Positions 9,399 through 19,331 of a DNA stretch of 64,000 nucleotides are shown piece after piece. Both the position numbers and the translations under genes were made by a program. The stretch is taken from NCBI RefSeq assembly GCF_003351745.1, contig NZ_CP031222.1, positions 1,470,207 to 1,534,206 of the forward strand, given 5' to 3'. The notes below the pieces were generated by a model. The model had not been told where the DNA came from, made no database searches, and saw only the letters and a list, made by a program, of their open reading frames with translations. Source of the stretch: Aquirhabdus parva (lineage in GTDB: Bacteria > Pseudomonadota > Gammaproteobacteria > Pseudomonadales > Moraxellaceae). How positions within the stretch are numbered: the first letter of the stretch is position 1; every line of letters begins with the position of its first letter.

Positions 9399-9443
9399 TT
9401 TTGTTTTTGTTATAAAAACACCCTCTATTTAGAGGGTGTTTTT
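8634..9443 (+). repeat. Near-identical 810-bp direct repeat, copy 2 (lectin module plus terminator)
   Basis: Second copy of the 6323-7132 segment, offset by 2311 bp, with one mismatch at 9387. It covers the last ~255 codons of the second protease, its stop codon and its terminator. Confidence 0.95.
9414..9443 (+). terminator. Intrinsic terminator of protease copy 2
   Basis: Identical to the 30-base hairpin at 7103-7132. Being palindromic, it also faces the 3' end of metK, which is transcribed towards it. Confidence 0.92.
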
Positions 9444-9481
9444 GCAAGATAGAAGCTTGGGGGGGAGATAGCGTCAGATTT

Positions 9482-10642
9482 TTACAGTGCTGCTTTCAGA
9501 TCCGCAGCTTTATCAGTACGTTCCCAACTGAAGTGCAAACCATTAGCCTGACGACCAAAGTGACCATAGCTCGCTGTTTCTTGATAAATGGGGTGAAGCA
9601 AATCAAGCATACGGCTGATACCGTATGGACGCAGATCGAAGTGTTCACGGACTAGCGCGATGATGATCTCATCACTGACCTTTCCAGTTCCAAAAGTATT
9701 GATTGAAATGGAGGTGGGTTCTGCAACACCAATAGCATAGCTGACTTGGATTTCGCATTTATCAGCAAGTCCTGCCGCAACGATATTCTTCGCAACATAA
9801 CGGCCAGCGTAAGCTGCAGAGCGGTCTACTTTAGATGGGTCTTTACCAGAGAATGCGCCGCCGCCATGACGCGACATACCGCCATAAGTATCTACGATAA
9901 TTTTACGACCTGTTAGTCCGCAATCGCCTACAGGACCACCGATCACAAAAATGCCTGTCGGATTAATGTGGTATTGGGTTTTGGCATGAAGCATTTCGCT
10001 AGGGAAGATTGATTTAACGATCTCTTCCATAACGGCCTCTTTTAATGCCGTTTGAGAAATTGAAGGATCATGCTGTGTCGAGAGTACAATCGCATCAACG
10101 TATTTAGGCACACCATTTTCATAGTGAAAGGTCACCTGGCTTTTTGCATCGGGTCTTAACCAAGGCAAGGTTCCATTTTTACGCAGTTCGGCTTGTTTCT
10201 CGACAAGACGGTGTGCGAAGCAAATCGGAGCTGGCATCAGAGAGTCTGTTTCGTTAGATGCATAGCCAAACATGAGTCCTTGGTCACCTGCACCTTGGTC
10301 TTCCGGTTTTTGACGATCAACGCCTTGTGCAATATCTGGTGACTGTTTGCCTAAAATGTTTAGGACGGCACATGTCGAACCATCAAAACCTAAGTCTGAA
10401 TGGTTGTAGCCGATACTATTTACGGTATCACGTGCAATTTTTTCAAAATCGACGTTGGCGGTAGTTGTGACTTCCCCAGCTAAAACGACAACACCGGTTT
10501 TTACCAATGTTTCACAGGCCACACGTGCATGTTTATCTTGGGCTAAAATTGCATCAAGGATAGCATCGCTGATTTGGTCAGCCATTTTATCAGGGTGGCC
10601 TTCACTGACCGATTCAGAAGTAAAAACAGAGTATTCACGCAT
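9482..10642 (-). CDS. metK: S-adenosylmethionine synthetase
   Basis: 386 residues, close to the 384 of E. coli MetK. Signature segments are [16 protein letters not shown] at the N-terminus, [12 protein letters not shown] (ATP-binding) and [16 protein letters not shown] (phosphate-binding P-loop). It makes S-adenosylmethionine from methionine and ATP in the cytoplasm. It is transcribed away from tkt, and the ~220 bases between the two start codons must carry both promoters. No SAM-riboswitch fold was recognised upstream. Confidence 0.98.
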   Translation of the reverse strand: MREYSVFTSESVSEGHPDKMADQISDAILDAILAQDKHARVACETLVKTGVVVLAGEVTTTANVDFEKIARDTVNSIGYNHSDLGFDGSTCAVLNILGKQSPDIAQGVDRQKPEDQGAGDQGLMFGYASNETDSLMPAPICFAHRLVEKQAELRKNGTLPWLRPDAKSQVTFHYENGVPKYVDAIVLSTQHDPSISQTALKEAVMEEIVKSIFPSEMLHAKTQYHINPTGIFVIGGPVGDCGLTGRKIIVDTYGGMSRHGGGAFSGKDPSKVDRSAAYAGRYVAKNIVAAGLADKCEIQVSYAIGVAEPTSISINTFGTGKVSDEIIIALVREHFDLRPYGISRMLDLLHPIYQETASYGHFGRQANGLHFSWERTDKAADLKAAL

Positions 10643-10866
10643 GTAAAAACCACTTGCTTATCAAAAGTATTATCCGAGTCATGATAACGCGATTTTTTAC
10701 GAGCGACTAGCATTGATCATGTAAAAACGCACTACAAACGACCGATATCGCATGTACACTCATACTAAATGTGTTTCTTTATCAAGAATGCTTTACCCAC
10801 TATGCCAATTCAACGACAATAGCCCATCATATTTTTGCGCAACGATCTGCCCCCTAGGTGTTTGTT

Positions 10867-12891
10867 ATGAATCAATCAACCCACTCTCATAGTCAGCCAG
10901 TTTTTAACCCACCTTTGAATCAGCGCCCTCTTGCAAATGCTATTCGTGCACTTGCTATGGATGCCGTTCAAAAGGCTAATTCAGGTCATCCTGGTGCGCC
11001 CATGGGCATGGCAGATATTGCTGAGGTGCTTTGGCGTCAGATTTTACGTCATAACCCCAGTAACCCAGATTGGGTGAACCGTGATCGTTTTGTGTTATCC
11101 AATGGTCATGGCTCCATGCTGCAATATGCACTGCTACATTTGACAGGCTATGATGTGTCCATTGAGGACATCAAACAATTTCGTCAACTACATAGCAAGA
11201 CGCCAGGTCACCCTGAGTATGGTTATACCGTTGGGGTTGAAACAACGACAGGCCCATTGGGTCAAGGTATTGCAAATGCCGTAGGTTTTGCTGTAGCAGA
11301 GAAAACCTTAGCAGCACAATTTAATCGTGATGGTTTAGCTGTTGTTGATCACTTCACTTATTGCTTCTTAGGCGATGGCTGTTTGATGGAAGGCATCTCA
11401 CATGAAGTATGTTCCCTGGCAGGCACATTGCAATTAGGCAAGCTGATCGCATTCTACGACGATAATGGCATTTCTATTGATGGCGAAGTTGAAGGCTGGT
11501 TCAGTGATGATACACAAAAGCGTTTTGAGTCATATGGCTGGCATGTCATCAAGGTTGATGGTCACGATGCACATGCAATTCGTGAAGCAACACTTGCTGC
11601 TCAAGCAGAAAGCGCTAAACCATCATTGATCATTTGTAAAACGATCATTGGCCTAGGCTCACCCAATAAACAAGGTAAAGAAGAGTCTCATGGTGCACCT
11701 TTGGGTGCTGCTGAAATTTTACTGGCCCGTGAAGAACTCGGTTGGACCGATGATGCTTTTGTGATCAGCGATGAAATCTATGAAGCATGGGATGGCAAGG
11801 CCAAAGGTGCTGCACTTGAGCAGCATTGGGATTCTGTGTTTGATATTTATCAATCACGTTATCCAGAACTGGCAGCAGAATTAAAACGCCGCTTGAGTGG
11901 TACTTTACCCGCTGATTTTGAAGAAAAAGCAAATGCCTTTATCGCAGACTGCAATGAAAAAGCAGAGACCATCGCAAGCCGTAAGGCAAGTTTAAATACA
12001 CTCAGTGCTTTGGGTCCAATTTTGCCGGAGTTATTGGGTGGTTCTGCAGATTTGGCAGGTTCAAACTTTACGATCTGGAAAGGCTGCGAAGGTATTCAGG
12101 ATAATCCCGCGGGAAATTACATCCATTACGGTGTCCGCGAGTTTGGTATGACAGCCATGGCTAACGGCATTGCACTGCATGGTGGGTTTATTCCCTATGT
12201 CGCAACTTTCCTGATTTTTATGGAATATGCACGCAATGCGGTCCGCATGTCGGCACTGATGAAACAACGCGTCATTCATGTTTATACGCATGATTCGATA
12301 GGCTTGGGTGAGGATGGTCCAACCCATCAACCTATTGAACAAATTGCATCTTTGCGTGGTACACCAAATCTGCATCTCTGGCGTCCTGCAGATACTGTTG
12401 AATCAGCAGTTGCTTGGAAACTTGCACTCCAGCGTCAAGATGGTCCAACTGCACTGATTTTCTCACGTCAAAACCTCCCTTTTCAAACTCGATCAGTGGC
12501 CCAATTGGCGGATGTCGCTAAAGGTGGTTATGTGCTTGCTGCAGAGAAAGGGGTACTTAAAGCGATCATCATTGCAACGGGTTCTGAGATTGCTTTGGCG
12601 ATGGAGGCTCATGCTCAGCTTGACGGCGTACGCGTCGTATCCATGCCGTCATGTGAAGTCTTCATTGAGCAATCTGCAGAATACCGCGAGTCGGTATTAC
12701 CAAGTGCTGTTCGTGCTCGTGTTGCTGTTGAAGCTGCGCATGTGGATTACTGGTGGAAGTTTGTAGGGTTAGATGGTCGTGTAATTGGTATGCGCTCATT
12801 CGGTGAGTCTGCACCCGCAGGAAAACTATACGAACATTTTGGCATCACAACTCAGGCCGTTGTTGATGCTGTTAATGAGTTGGTGGGCTAA
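10867..12891 (+). CDS. tkt: Transketolase
   Basis: 674 residues. [11 protein letters not shown], the thiamine-diphosphate motif beginning GDGCLMEG and ending in DNGISIDG, and [16 protein letters not shown] in the pyrimidine-binding domain are all present. It transfers two-carbon units in the pentose phosphate pathway. The ATG at 10867 is 6 bases after AGGTG; the in-frame GTG at 10858 overlaps that ribosome-binding site and is less likely. An epd-like gene follows on the same strand, an arrangement seen in related bacteria and linked to erythrose-4-phosphate use. Confidence 0.97.
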   Translation: MNQSTHSHSQPVFNPPLNQRPLANAIRALAMDAVQKANSGHPGAPMGMADIAEVLWRQILRHNPSNPDWVNRDRFVLSNGHGSMLQYALLHLTGYDVSIEDIKQFRQLHSKTPGHPEYGYTVGVETTTGPLGQGIANAVGFAVAEKTLAAQFNRDGLAVVDHFTYCFLGDGCLMEGISHEVCSLAGTLQLGKLIAFYDDNGISIDGEVEGWFSDDTQKRFESYGWHVIKVDGHDAHAIREATLAAQAESAKPSLIICKTIIGLGSPNKQGKEESHGAPLGAAEILLAREELGWTDDAFVISDEIYEAWDGKAKGAALEQHWDSVFDIYQSRYPELAAELKRRLSGTLPADFEEKANAFIADCNEKAETIASRKASLNTLSALGPILPELLGGSADLAGSNFTIWKGCEGIQDNPAGNYIHYGVREFGMTAMANGIALHGGFIPYVATFLIFMEYARNAVRMSALMKQRVIHVYTHDSIGLGEDGPTHQPIEQIASLRGTPNLHLWRPADTVESAVAWKLALQRQDGPTALIFSRQNLPFQTRSVAQLADVAKGGYVLAAEKGVLKAIIIATGSEIALAMEAHAQLDGVRVVSMPSCEVFIEQSAEYRESVLPSAVRARVAVEAAHVDYWWKFVGLDGRVIGMRSFGESAPAGKLYEHFGITTQAVVDAVNELVG

Positions 12892-12903
12892 TCGTTTAAT
12901 TTT

Positions 12904-12928
12904 GCCTAATTTTTATAATTAGGCTTTA
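12904..12928 (+). terminator. Weak hairpin after tkt
   Basis: GCCTAATT (12904-12911) pairs with AATTAGGC (12917-12924), followed by only TTTA. It may attenuate rather than fully separate tkt from the epd-like gene. Confidence 0.5.
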
Positions 12929-13045
12929 GATTAATGAATACAGACAATATAAATGAGAGTAGGGAAGGCAGTTAACATTTATTGCACTTCCTGATCTCAT
13001 TTTTTATTTGTATCTCAATTTTTTGGCATCTTAAAGGAATTAAAC

Positions 13046-14089
13046 TTGAAACCCGCTATAGATCAAATTACTCCAAGACCTTTGCGCGTCGCAATTAATG
13101 GCTTTGGTCGGATCGGTCGCAATGTCTTGCGGGCATGGTTTGAAAACAATTGCATTCCTGATATTGAAATCGTTGCCATCAATGATATTGCCTCATTTGA
13201 TATCTTGGCGCATCTCTTGCGTTTTGACAGTGCGCATGGACGGTTTCAAGGCACTGTTGGGCTAGAAGGCTCGGAATTGATTGTAGCAAGTTCACAGCAA
13301 ATTCGGCGAATTCAACTATTACAGCAAGCCGATCCTTCATTGTTACCTTGGGCTGATTTGGAAATCGATTTAGTTCTAGAGTGCAGTGGTCACTTTCGGT
13401 CCCGAATTGATGCATCAAGGCATTTATCTGCCGGTGCTAAGCGCGTGATTATCAGTGCGGCACCTTTTGATACGGTAGATGCTGCCATTGTATTTGGGGT
13501 GAATGAGACGCTGCTAAAACCGTCAGATAAAGTGATTTCGAGTGTATCGTGCACGACACAGGCTCTCGTTCCCTTGGTCAAGATATTGGATGATGCCTTT
13601 GGTATAGAGTCCGCATTGATGACTGAAATTCATGCTATGACGGCGGATCAATCGGTACTCGATCATGCGCATCGTGATCCCCGTCGTGCGCGCGCGTCTG
13701 CTCAAAATATCATTCCCACGACATCCAGTGCACTCGGGGCTTTAAAGCGTGTCTTACCGCATATGGAGCACCGTATCGAAGGCTATTCCATTCGGGTACC
13801 GACATTAAATGTCGCTGCGATTGATCTTTCTTTTGTGATGGAGCGTCCAGCGACGATTGAGCAAATCAATCAGACTTTAATCGACGCGGCGCAAGGTCAT
13901 TATCGACATATTATGGATGTGACCGACCAGCCTTTGGTTTCGAGTGACTTTAACCATCAGTCGTTTTCGCTGGTGGTGGATAGTTTGCAGACGATGGTTG
14001 CAGGGCGACAAGCCAAAGTATTGGCTTGGTATGATAATGAGTGGGGTTATGCAAATCGGTTATTGGATTTATGTGGGGTGATGGGATAA
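13046..14089 (+). CDS. epd: Erythrose-4-phosphate/glyceraldehyde-3-phosphate dehydrogenase-like protein
   Basis: 347 residues. INGFGRIGRNVLRAW is the NAD-binding start of the GAPDH superfamily. The catalytic Cys is C169 in SCTTQ and the His is H196 (EIHAMTADQ). RRARASAQ and PLVSSDFNH are closer to erythrose-4-phosphate dehydrogenase than to glycolytic GapA, and the position behind tkt fits. The family normally has Asn three residues after the Cys (SCTTN); here it is Gln172. The start is TTG, 7 bases after AAAGGA. Probable role: 4-phosphoerythronate for pyridoxal phosphate synthesis. The Epd assignment is likely but rests on motifs and context. Confidence 0.78.
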   Translation: MKPAIDQITPRPLRVAINGFGRIGRNVLRAWFENNCIPDIEIVAINDIASFDILAHLLRFDSAHGRFQGTVGLEGSELIVASSQQIRRIQLLQQADPSLLPWADLEIDLVLECSGHFRSRIDASRHLSAGAKRVIISAAPFDTVDAAIVFGVNETLLKPSDKVISSVSCTTQALVPLVKILDDAFGIESALMTEIHAMTADQSVLDHAHRDPRRARASAQNIIPTTSSALGALKRVLPHMEHRIEGYSIRVPTLNVAAIDLSFVMERPATIEQINQTLIDAAQGHYRHIMDVTDQPLVSSDFNHQSFSLVVDSLQTMVAGRQAKVLAWYDNEWGYANRLLDLCGVMG

Positions 14090-14105
14090 AGACCAGTTTC
14101 TTCTT

Positions 14106-14255
14106 TTAATGTTTTAAGATAACAAAATAATAGATGATATAAAGCCAGCTTAAAAAGCCATGAATAATAGCCCATAGAATGGAGTGGTTAGCACTCCATG
14201 ATAAGGCAACTGCAATCACCACACCTAAGCTAAAGCCCGTGCTACTTTTATTCAT
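14106..14255 (-). CDS. 49-residue small membrane protein
   Basis: A short minus-strand frame: ATG at 14255 with GGAG upstream at good spacing, stop TAA at 14106-14108. The product has one or two hydrophobic segments, SLGVVIAVALSWS and WLYIIYYFVIL, joined by ANHSILWAIIHGFLSW. A W-x2-N-H-S-x3-W-A-x2-H-G pattern occurs in small bacterial membrane proteins of unknown function (from memory of such sequences). It lies alone between convergently placed genes and ends in basic residues (KH). The good ribosome-binding site, membrane pattern and stop placement support a real gene. Confidence 0.72.
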   Translation of the reverse strand: MNKSSTGFSLGVVIAVALSWSANHSILWAIIHGFLSWLYIIYYFVILKH

Positions 14256-14336
14256 CGAAGGCTCCTCAAACTCTACATAGCTAACCGTTTTATATTATCA
14301 GTTTGGCATCGTTCGCATCGCATTTGTATCGTAATC

Positions 14337-14783
14337 TTAAATCACCAACGCATAAGTCCCCGTTGCAAATGCAACTAACTTCTTCTCACTCTCACTGGCC
14401 ACACTATAAATATCTACCCGCATTACGACACTGCGTCGACCTTGTTTAACCAATGTCACAATCGCTTGTAAATCCTGCGCTGCTGCAGGGCGCGCCAAGA
14501 AGTGAATATGCAAATCCTGCGTTACAGACATGCGCTGCGTATCATCTAAAGCCAAAATTAATGCATACATTGCTGCATCGGCAAGCATCATCATCGTTGG
14601 ACCAGATATTGTATTACCGGGACGGATCTGCTTTGCGTGAAAAGGCAAGATACAGGTTACTGTTGGTAAATCCACTTGATCCACGCGAAAGCCACTGGCG
14701 TTCGATGCAGGTATTCCTTCTAAAATCAGTTGATTAATATGAGCAGCCCGGTTATTGGGTCGGTTTTCTTCCATAGTGTTCAT
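14337..14783 (-). CDS. PaaI-family hotdog thioesterase
   Basis: 148 residues with a single hotdog domain. IRPGNTISGPTMMMLADAAMYALIL is the long central helix region of PaaI-type acyl-CoA thioesterases, and the later HIHFLARPAAAQDLQAIVTLV and GRRSVVMRVDIYS strands complete the fold. The start has two near-equivalent ATGs (14783 and 14774). Acts on acyl-CoA thioesters in the cytoplasm; chain specificity unknown. Probably co-transcribed with or close to the 49-residue membrane protein downstream, though 80 bases separate them. Confidence 0.82.
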   Translation of the reverse strand: MNTMEENRPNNRAAHINQLILEGIPASNASGFRVDQVDLPTVTCILPFHAKQIRPGNTISGPTMMMLADAAMYALILALDDTQRMSVTQDLHIHFLARPAAAQDLQAIVTLVKQGRRSVVMRVDIYSVASESEKKLVAFATGTYALVI

Positions 14784-14943
14784 TTTCCAAATTACGAATG
14801 TGTTTTGTCGTTGGGCTTAAGTATGATTGTGTTATCGAGTGCATTGCAATCGCAAAAACTATGACATGTTATGGCACAGTTTGCATGGAATATGAGTTAT
14901 TGACGTTTAATTCGTTTAACTATTCATCAAAGGAAGTCGCATC

Positions 14944-15369
14944 ATGTCTCTAGATAAAACGCTCTATACTGCCGTCGCAACCGCTACTGGTGGTCGTGAT
15001 GGAACCGTACGCTCAAATGATGGTGTGATTGATTTTAAGTTGACCATTCCAGAAGAAATGGGAGGCAATGGTGCTGTAGGTACCAATCCCGAGCAGCTCT
15101 TTGCTGCAGGGTATTCCGCGTGCTTTATTGGCGCTTTGAAAGTGGTCGCAGGGCGCGAAAAAGTAAAGCTACCGCAAGACGTTTCCATAGAGGGTCATGT
15201 GGGTATTGGTCCAGTTGGGCAAGCCTTTAGCATAGAGGCGACACTTAATATTTCGATTCCCGGTGTGGAGCGCGCTATTGCAGAAGACTTAGTGGCAAAG
15301 GCTCATCAAGTTTGTCCTTATTCCAATGCCACACGTGGCAATATTGATGTCACACTTAATGTCGTCTAA
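14944..15369 (+). CDS. ohr: Organic hydroperoxide resistance protein
   Basis: 141 residues of the OsmC/Ohr superfamily. The two redox cysteines are C60 (GYSACF) and C124 ([12 protein letters not shown]), and [14 protein letters not shown] is the Ohr signature. It reduces organic and fatty-acid hydroperoxides using lipoyl-dependent recycling in known members. The ATG is preceded by AGGAAG. No OhrR-type MarR regulator is adjacent. A strong bidirectional terminator follows. Confidence 0.95.
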   Translation: MSLDKTLYTAVATATGGRDGTVRSNDGVIDFKLTIPEEMGGNGAVGTNPEQLFAAGYSACFIGALKVVAGREKVKLPQDVSIEGHVGIGPVGQAFSIEATLNISIPGVERAIAEDLVAKAHQVCPYSNATRGNIDVTLNVV

Positions 15370-15387
15370 GAAGTGAGCCTGATCAAA

Positions 15388-15419
15388 TAAAAAAGACACG
15401 CATCGGCGTGTCTTTTTTA
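15388..15419. terminator. Bidirectional terminator between ohr and the antiporter gene
   Basis: AAAAAAGACACGC and GCGTGTCTTTTTT pair around a short ATCG loop, with A-run and T-run flanks that allow termination from both converging genes. Confidence 0.9.
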
Positions 15420-15445
15420 TGAACTTGATCTTGCGGATCAAGCGA

Positions 15446-16732
15446 TCAGATCCCTTTGCCATCGGAAGTACCCAGCGCATCCGCTTCTTTTAAACGTGGG
15501 GCAACCACAGGTTTAATGATCATTCGCAATACCACCGGTGCAAAGACGGTCGTAGCAATAATCATCACAACGATTTCGGCAAACAATTTATTATCAATCA
15601 ATTGCGTGCTAAGCCCGATACCTACCACAATCAATCCGACTTCACCGCGAGGCACCATGCCGATACCTACTTTATTGGCAACCTCAAAGCCTTGCTGAGG
15701 TGCAATCGCCAGTCCGCCCAACCATTTTCCAAGGATGGCAATGATGGTCAGAACTGCACCATTCCAAAGCACTTCACTATCGGCAAGGAGCGCGAGCGGC
15801 AATTGCACACCAACCATAGCAAAGAAGACAGGTGCAAGAAAACTCTCGAGAGCATGAACTTTGTCCTGGAAATCATAATTGTCGCTGACTTCGGCAAGTA
15901 CCATCCCGATCAGGAATGCACCTATAATCGGTGCCAGTCCGACGACACCAGATAATGCGGCAAAGCCTAGACTCAGAGAAATAATGAGACCAAAGCCACC
16001 GGAAATTTTTTGCGGGTTTAAGTGAGATTGAATACGACGAATCAGTGGAACACCAACCAGAAGAACGGCAAAAACGAATCCTAGTGAAATGCCTAGTGTA
16101 GTCGCTACGCCAATGGCTGAAACTTCCTCACCGCTAGCCATACCCGATACAACACCGAGAATTGCTAGACCTAAGATATCGTCAATCACTGCAGCACCGA
16201 GGATAATTCGGGCATATTTACTGTTAATCACGCCAAGATCATTTAAGACCTGAGCGGTAATTCCAACACTGGTTGCAACCATAGCCGTACCGATGAAGAT
16301 ACTTTGGATCTGCGATAAATCGTGAAAGAAGCCAAAGCAATAGCCCCCAAGCATGGGCAAACTAATGCCGAGAATCGCCACGATCACGGCTTCTTTGCCT
16401 ACAGCAAGTAGGTCGCGTAGGCGATTCTCAAGGCCTACGGCGAACATCAAAAAGATCGCACCAAATTCAGCCAAGGCTTGCAAGGTGAGATTGACATGTA
16501 CAAACCCTAGTAAGCTAGGACCTACGAGAACACCGGCCAAGACTTGTCCAATCACACGAGGTTGGCCTAATCGTGAGGCAAGCCAACCGAGTACTTGTGC
16601 GGAGAAGACCAAACAGAATAGTGAGAATAGAATCCCACCTAGTTCACCATGCGCATCTGCTGCGGCATAACTGATCGAGGGCACGAGCAATCCACTCAAA
16701 AGAATATAGAAAGCGAGATAGAGTTTTTTCAT
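15446..16732 (-). CDS. CPA2-family cation:proton antiporter
   Basis: 428 residues, about 12-13 membrane helices, starting with a signal-like segment (YLAFYILLSGLLVPSISYA). The paired Asp of AAVIDDILGL is typical of electrogenic Na+/H+ antiporters of the NapA/Kef superfamily, and GMVPRGEVGLIV is another CPA2 hallmark. There is no C-terminal RCK/TrkA domain, so it resembles NapA/GerN more than KefB/C. Likely exchanges Na+ or K+ for protons at the inner membrane. Monocistronic; the 343-base region upstream is shared with divergent miaE. Confidence 0.88.
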   Translation of the reverse strand: MKKLYLAFYILLSGLLVPSISYAAADAHGELGGILFSLFCLVFSAQVLGWLASRLGQPRVIGQVLAGVLVGPSLLGFVHVNLTLQALAEFGAIFLMFAVGLENRLRDLLAVGKEAVIVAILGISLPMLGGYCFGFFHDLSQIQSIFIGTAMVATSVGITAQVLNDLGVINSKYARIILGAAVIDDILGLAILGVVSGMASGEEVSAIGVATTLGISLGFVFAVLLVGVPLIRRIQSHLNPQKISGGFGLIISLSLGFAALSGVVGLAPIIGAFLIGMVLAEVSDNYDFQDKVHALESFLAPVFFAMVGVQLPLALLADSEVLWNGAVLTIIAILGKWLGGLAIAPQQGFEVANKVGIGMVPRGEVGLIVVGIGLSTQLIDNKLFAEIVVMIIATTVFAPVVLRMIIKPVVAPRLKEADALGTSDGKGI

Positions 16733-17075
16733 GCGTAAGTTCCCTGCTAAAGTAAATGCCTTGTCTTATTTCAATACGATTGAATGATTCTGTTCATGAT
16801 CAGACAATATGATATGCAAATAAATAGTTCTAGTTAATTGATGCATCAAGAATAATACGCGAACTGTGAAGCTTTTAGTATTTTCATATGGTTAAAATGA
16901 TCATAGCATTAGAAGTGCTCAAGCAACCTTGAGCATTTCTAATGCTGTTCGAACTGCTAAGCTTAGTTGCTTGTTGATGTTATCGTATTCAGTATGAATA
17001 AATCTCAATAATGACTCCACATTGATGTCAGTTTTTTTTACCATAGCGTCCTTTTATAAATATCGAGCAAGTTGC
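16733..17075. other. Divergent intergenic region between antiporter and miaE
   Basis: Non-coding in both directions. It must hold both promoters, but none could be assigned with confidence. The notable element is the long hairpin at 16905-16946. Confidence 0.6.
16905..16946. repeat. 19-bp inverted repeat with CAAC loop
   Basis: The arm at 16905-16923 pairs with 16928-16946 at 18 of 19 positions, the exception being a G-T wobble. There is no following T-tract in either direction, so it does not look like a simple terminator. It lies about 130 bases before the miaE start. Confidence 0.85.
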
Positions 17076-17708
17076 ATGAGTTTTCAGGTTGATTTATTAA
17101 AGCCTATATATGATTTTCTGGCGTGCCGTACACCGCAAGCATGGGTAGATGCTGCTTGTCAAAATATCCCTCTATTGCTACAAGACCATGCAAATTGTGA
17201 AAAAAAAGCTGCTGGTACGGCAATGAATTTGATGTTTCGCTACGGAGCTCACACTGAATTACAAGTCAAACTGGCACAGCTGGTTCGTGAAGAAATGTTG
17301 CATTATGAACAAGTCATAGAAATCATGCGTCAGCGTGGTCAAGTATGGGAGGCGGTTAGTGCGAGTCGATATGCGTTGGGTCTGCGTAAACATATTCGTA
17401 CCCATGAGCCTGCTGCATTAGTTGATGTACTGATCGTCGGGGCTTTTGTGGAAGCACGTTCTTGTGAACGTTTTGCAGCGTTGGCACCATACGTCGATGA
17501 GGAGTTGGCAAAATTCTATCGCTATCTATTAAAGTCTGAGTCGCGGCATTTTGAGGATTATCTGACTTTAGCCCGTACTTTGGTTGCAGATTCGGAGCGT
17601 ATTTCGATTGATGAACGTATTGCGTTGTTTCGCGATGTTGAGCGAGAGCTGATTGAATCAACAGATAACGAGATTCGATTTCATAGTGGCGTACCCCTTT
17701 TAAATTAA
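17076..17708 (+). CDS. miaE: tRNA 2-methylthio-N6-isopentenyladenosine hydroxylase
   Basis: 210 residues, all-helical, of the ferritin-like di-iron MiaE family. Likely metal ligands appear in HANCEKKAA (Glu near 42), REEMLHYEQ (E72-E73 and H76) and the C-terminal ESRHFEDY. It hydroxylates the isopentenyl group of ms2i6A37 in tRNAs reading UNN codons, with oxygen as co-substrate. The ATG at 17076 gives the family N-terminus; the frame opens 54 bases earlier, but those residues are not family-like. Confidence 0.92.
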   Translation: MSFQVDLLKPIYDFLACRTPQAWVDAACQNIPLLLQDHANCEKKAAGTAMNLMFRYGAHTELQVKLAQLVREEMLHYEQVIEIMRQRGQVWEAVSASRYALGLRKHIRTHEPAALVDVLIVGAFVEARSCERFAALAPYVDEELAKFYRYLLKSESRHFEDYLTLARTLVADSERISIDERIALFRDVERELIESTDNEIRFHSGVPLLN

Positions 17709-17838
17709 TCCATATGGATCAATTCACATTTTACGTATTAACCATAATATGTGAATCAATGATTTGCTATGATTATGCACGCCTTTTGAGTCTGATAACG
17801 GGCTAACAATTTTGAACGTATAACAGTAGAGTGTGATG

Positions 17839-18939
17839 ATGAGTGATGTGAGCACAGCCGAAAAGCCAGCGCTGAAAAATGATCGTTTTATTCGCGCATT
17901 ATTACGCCAGCCTGTTGATACAACACCCGTGTGGATGATGCGTCAAGCAGGTCGTTATCTACCTGAATATAAGGCAACGCGAAGTCAAGCTGGTGATTTT
18001 CTTTCATTGTGTAAAAACACAGACCTGGCTTGTGAAGTAACGTTACAGCCTTTACGTCGTTTTGCTCTTGATGCTGCGATTTTATTTAGTGATATTCTGA
18101 CAGTACCTGATGCAATGGGCCTTGGACTTTATTTCGAAGAGGGTGAAGGTCCAAAGTTTAAAAAGACTGTACGAACCGAAGCCGATATTGTCGCATTACC
18201 GAAAATTAACCCTAATGATTCCTTGCAATACGTCATGGATGCGGTCAGTACTATCCGCTCTGCACTAGGTGGTAGCGTGCCATTGATTGGCTTTTCGGGA
18301 AGCCCTTGGACACTTGCAACATATATGGTGGAAGGAGGAAGTTCTCGCGAATTCCGTCATACTAAGGAAATGCTATATCGCACACCGGAATTGTTGCATG
18401 CCTTGCTAGAAAAACTTGCAGTTGCAGTCACAGACTATTTAAATGCCCAGATTCTGGCGGGTGCTCAGGTTGTGCAGATTTTCGACAGCTGGGGTGGGGC
18501 ACTTGCACATCGCGAGTATGTTGAGTTCTCACTGAAGTATATGACAAAAATCATTTCGGGTCTGATCCGAGTGCATGAAGGACGCTCAGTCCCTGTCATA
18601 GTATTTACCAAAGGTGGGGGGCAATGGATACCACAAATGATCGACAGTGGTGCCGATGCACTAGGTCTAGATTGGACGACATCGCTTGCTGATGCACGCA
18701 AGATTGCTGCATCTAGGGTAGCGCTTCAAGGGAATCTAGATCCAAATACGTTATATGGCTCTCCTGAGCAAATTCGCAAATCTGTTGCAGCAATGCTGGC
18801 TGATGCATATGCGAGCAATCAAGAACGCACGGGATATGTTGCTAATTTAGGTCATGGGATAACACAGTGGGTTGATCCGAATCATGCAGGTGTCTTTGTT
18901 GATGCCGTTCATGAACTAAGTGCGATTTATTTTAAATAA
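17839..18939 (+). CDS. hemE: Uroporphyrinogen decarboxylase
   Basis: 366 residues from the chosen [18 protein letters not shown] near the N-terminus holds the substrate-binding Arg residues, and the [12 protein letters not shown] and [12 protein letters not shown] segments are family signatures. It converts uroporphyrinogen III to coproporphyrinogen III in heme synthesis. GTG, ATG, ATG occur in tandem at 17833-17841; the last is best spaced from the preceding AGAG, but the exact start is uncertain by two codons. Separate from other hem genes. Confidence 0.96.
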   Translation: MSDVSTAEKPALKNDRFIRALLRQPVDTTPVWMMRQAGRYLPEYKATRSQAGDFLSLCKNTDLACEVTLQPLRRFALDAAILFSDILTVPDAMGLGLYFEEGEGPKFKKTVRTEADIVALPKINPNDSLQYVMDAVSTIRSALGGSVPLIGFSGSPWTLATYMVEGGSSREFRHTKEMLYRTPELLHALLEKLAVAVTDYLNAQILAGAQVVQIFDSWGGALAHREYVEFSLKYMTKIISGLIRVHEGRSVPVIVFTKGGGQWIPQMIDSGADALGLDWTTSLADARKIAASRVALQGNLDPNTLYGSPEQIRKSVAAMLADAYASNQERTGYVANLGHGITQWVDPNHAGVFVDAVHELSAIYFK

Positions 18940-19331
18940 GACTTTTTTGAAGACCTTCTTTTAAATATAAAAGAGGGTCAATGTGTGTGCTGGTTATCAT
19001 TTTTGTTCTTTTTAAATCAATAATTTACAATACTATTAATAATTAATACGAAAGCCTTGAGTTGTAACTAAATTGTCATATTGACGTTTTATGATCCTCG
19101 TTGAAATTTTATTTTGAAATTTTCATATCCTCATTTTGCCTTACTTTCTGTAAGTCAAAACGTTTTGTCTTCGCAGTTATTATTTTGTTGATGATTGACT
19201 CATCTGAAAAGATATAGCCAAAGCAGACTCATTTCGACCACATGTGTAACCGCTCCAACATCAATGCATGTGTAGTCAGTCGTTGCAAGAAAGGATGTGA
19301 AGCCAGAACATGGAAATGGAAGAGCACGTTT
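18940..19331. other. AT-rich region between hemE and the sensor kinase
   Basis: Non-coding apart from the start of an upstream in-frame extension of the kinase. A 12-bp imperfect hairpin at 18952-18979 (GACCTTCTTTTA with TAAAAGAGGGTC) lies just after hemE but lacks a T-tract, so it is only a weak terminator candidate. No other clear signal was found. Confidence 0.5.

Noticed and set aside
6323-9443. Insertion sequence or mobile element as the source of the 810-bp repeat
   Set aside because: There is no transposase, no terminal inverted repeat and no target duplication; the repeat borders fall inside genes, which fits recombination between paralogues.
12061-12375. 104-codon minus-strand frame inside tkt
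   Set aside because: It lies entirely within a certain gene, has no supporting start signal, and its composition follows the codon pattern of tkt.
15602-15955. 117-codon plus-strand frame inside the antiporter gene
   Set aside because: Antisense to a polytopic membrane protein with clear CPA2 motifs; no start signal.
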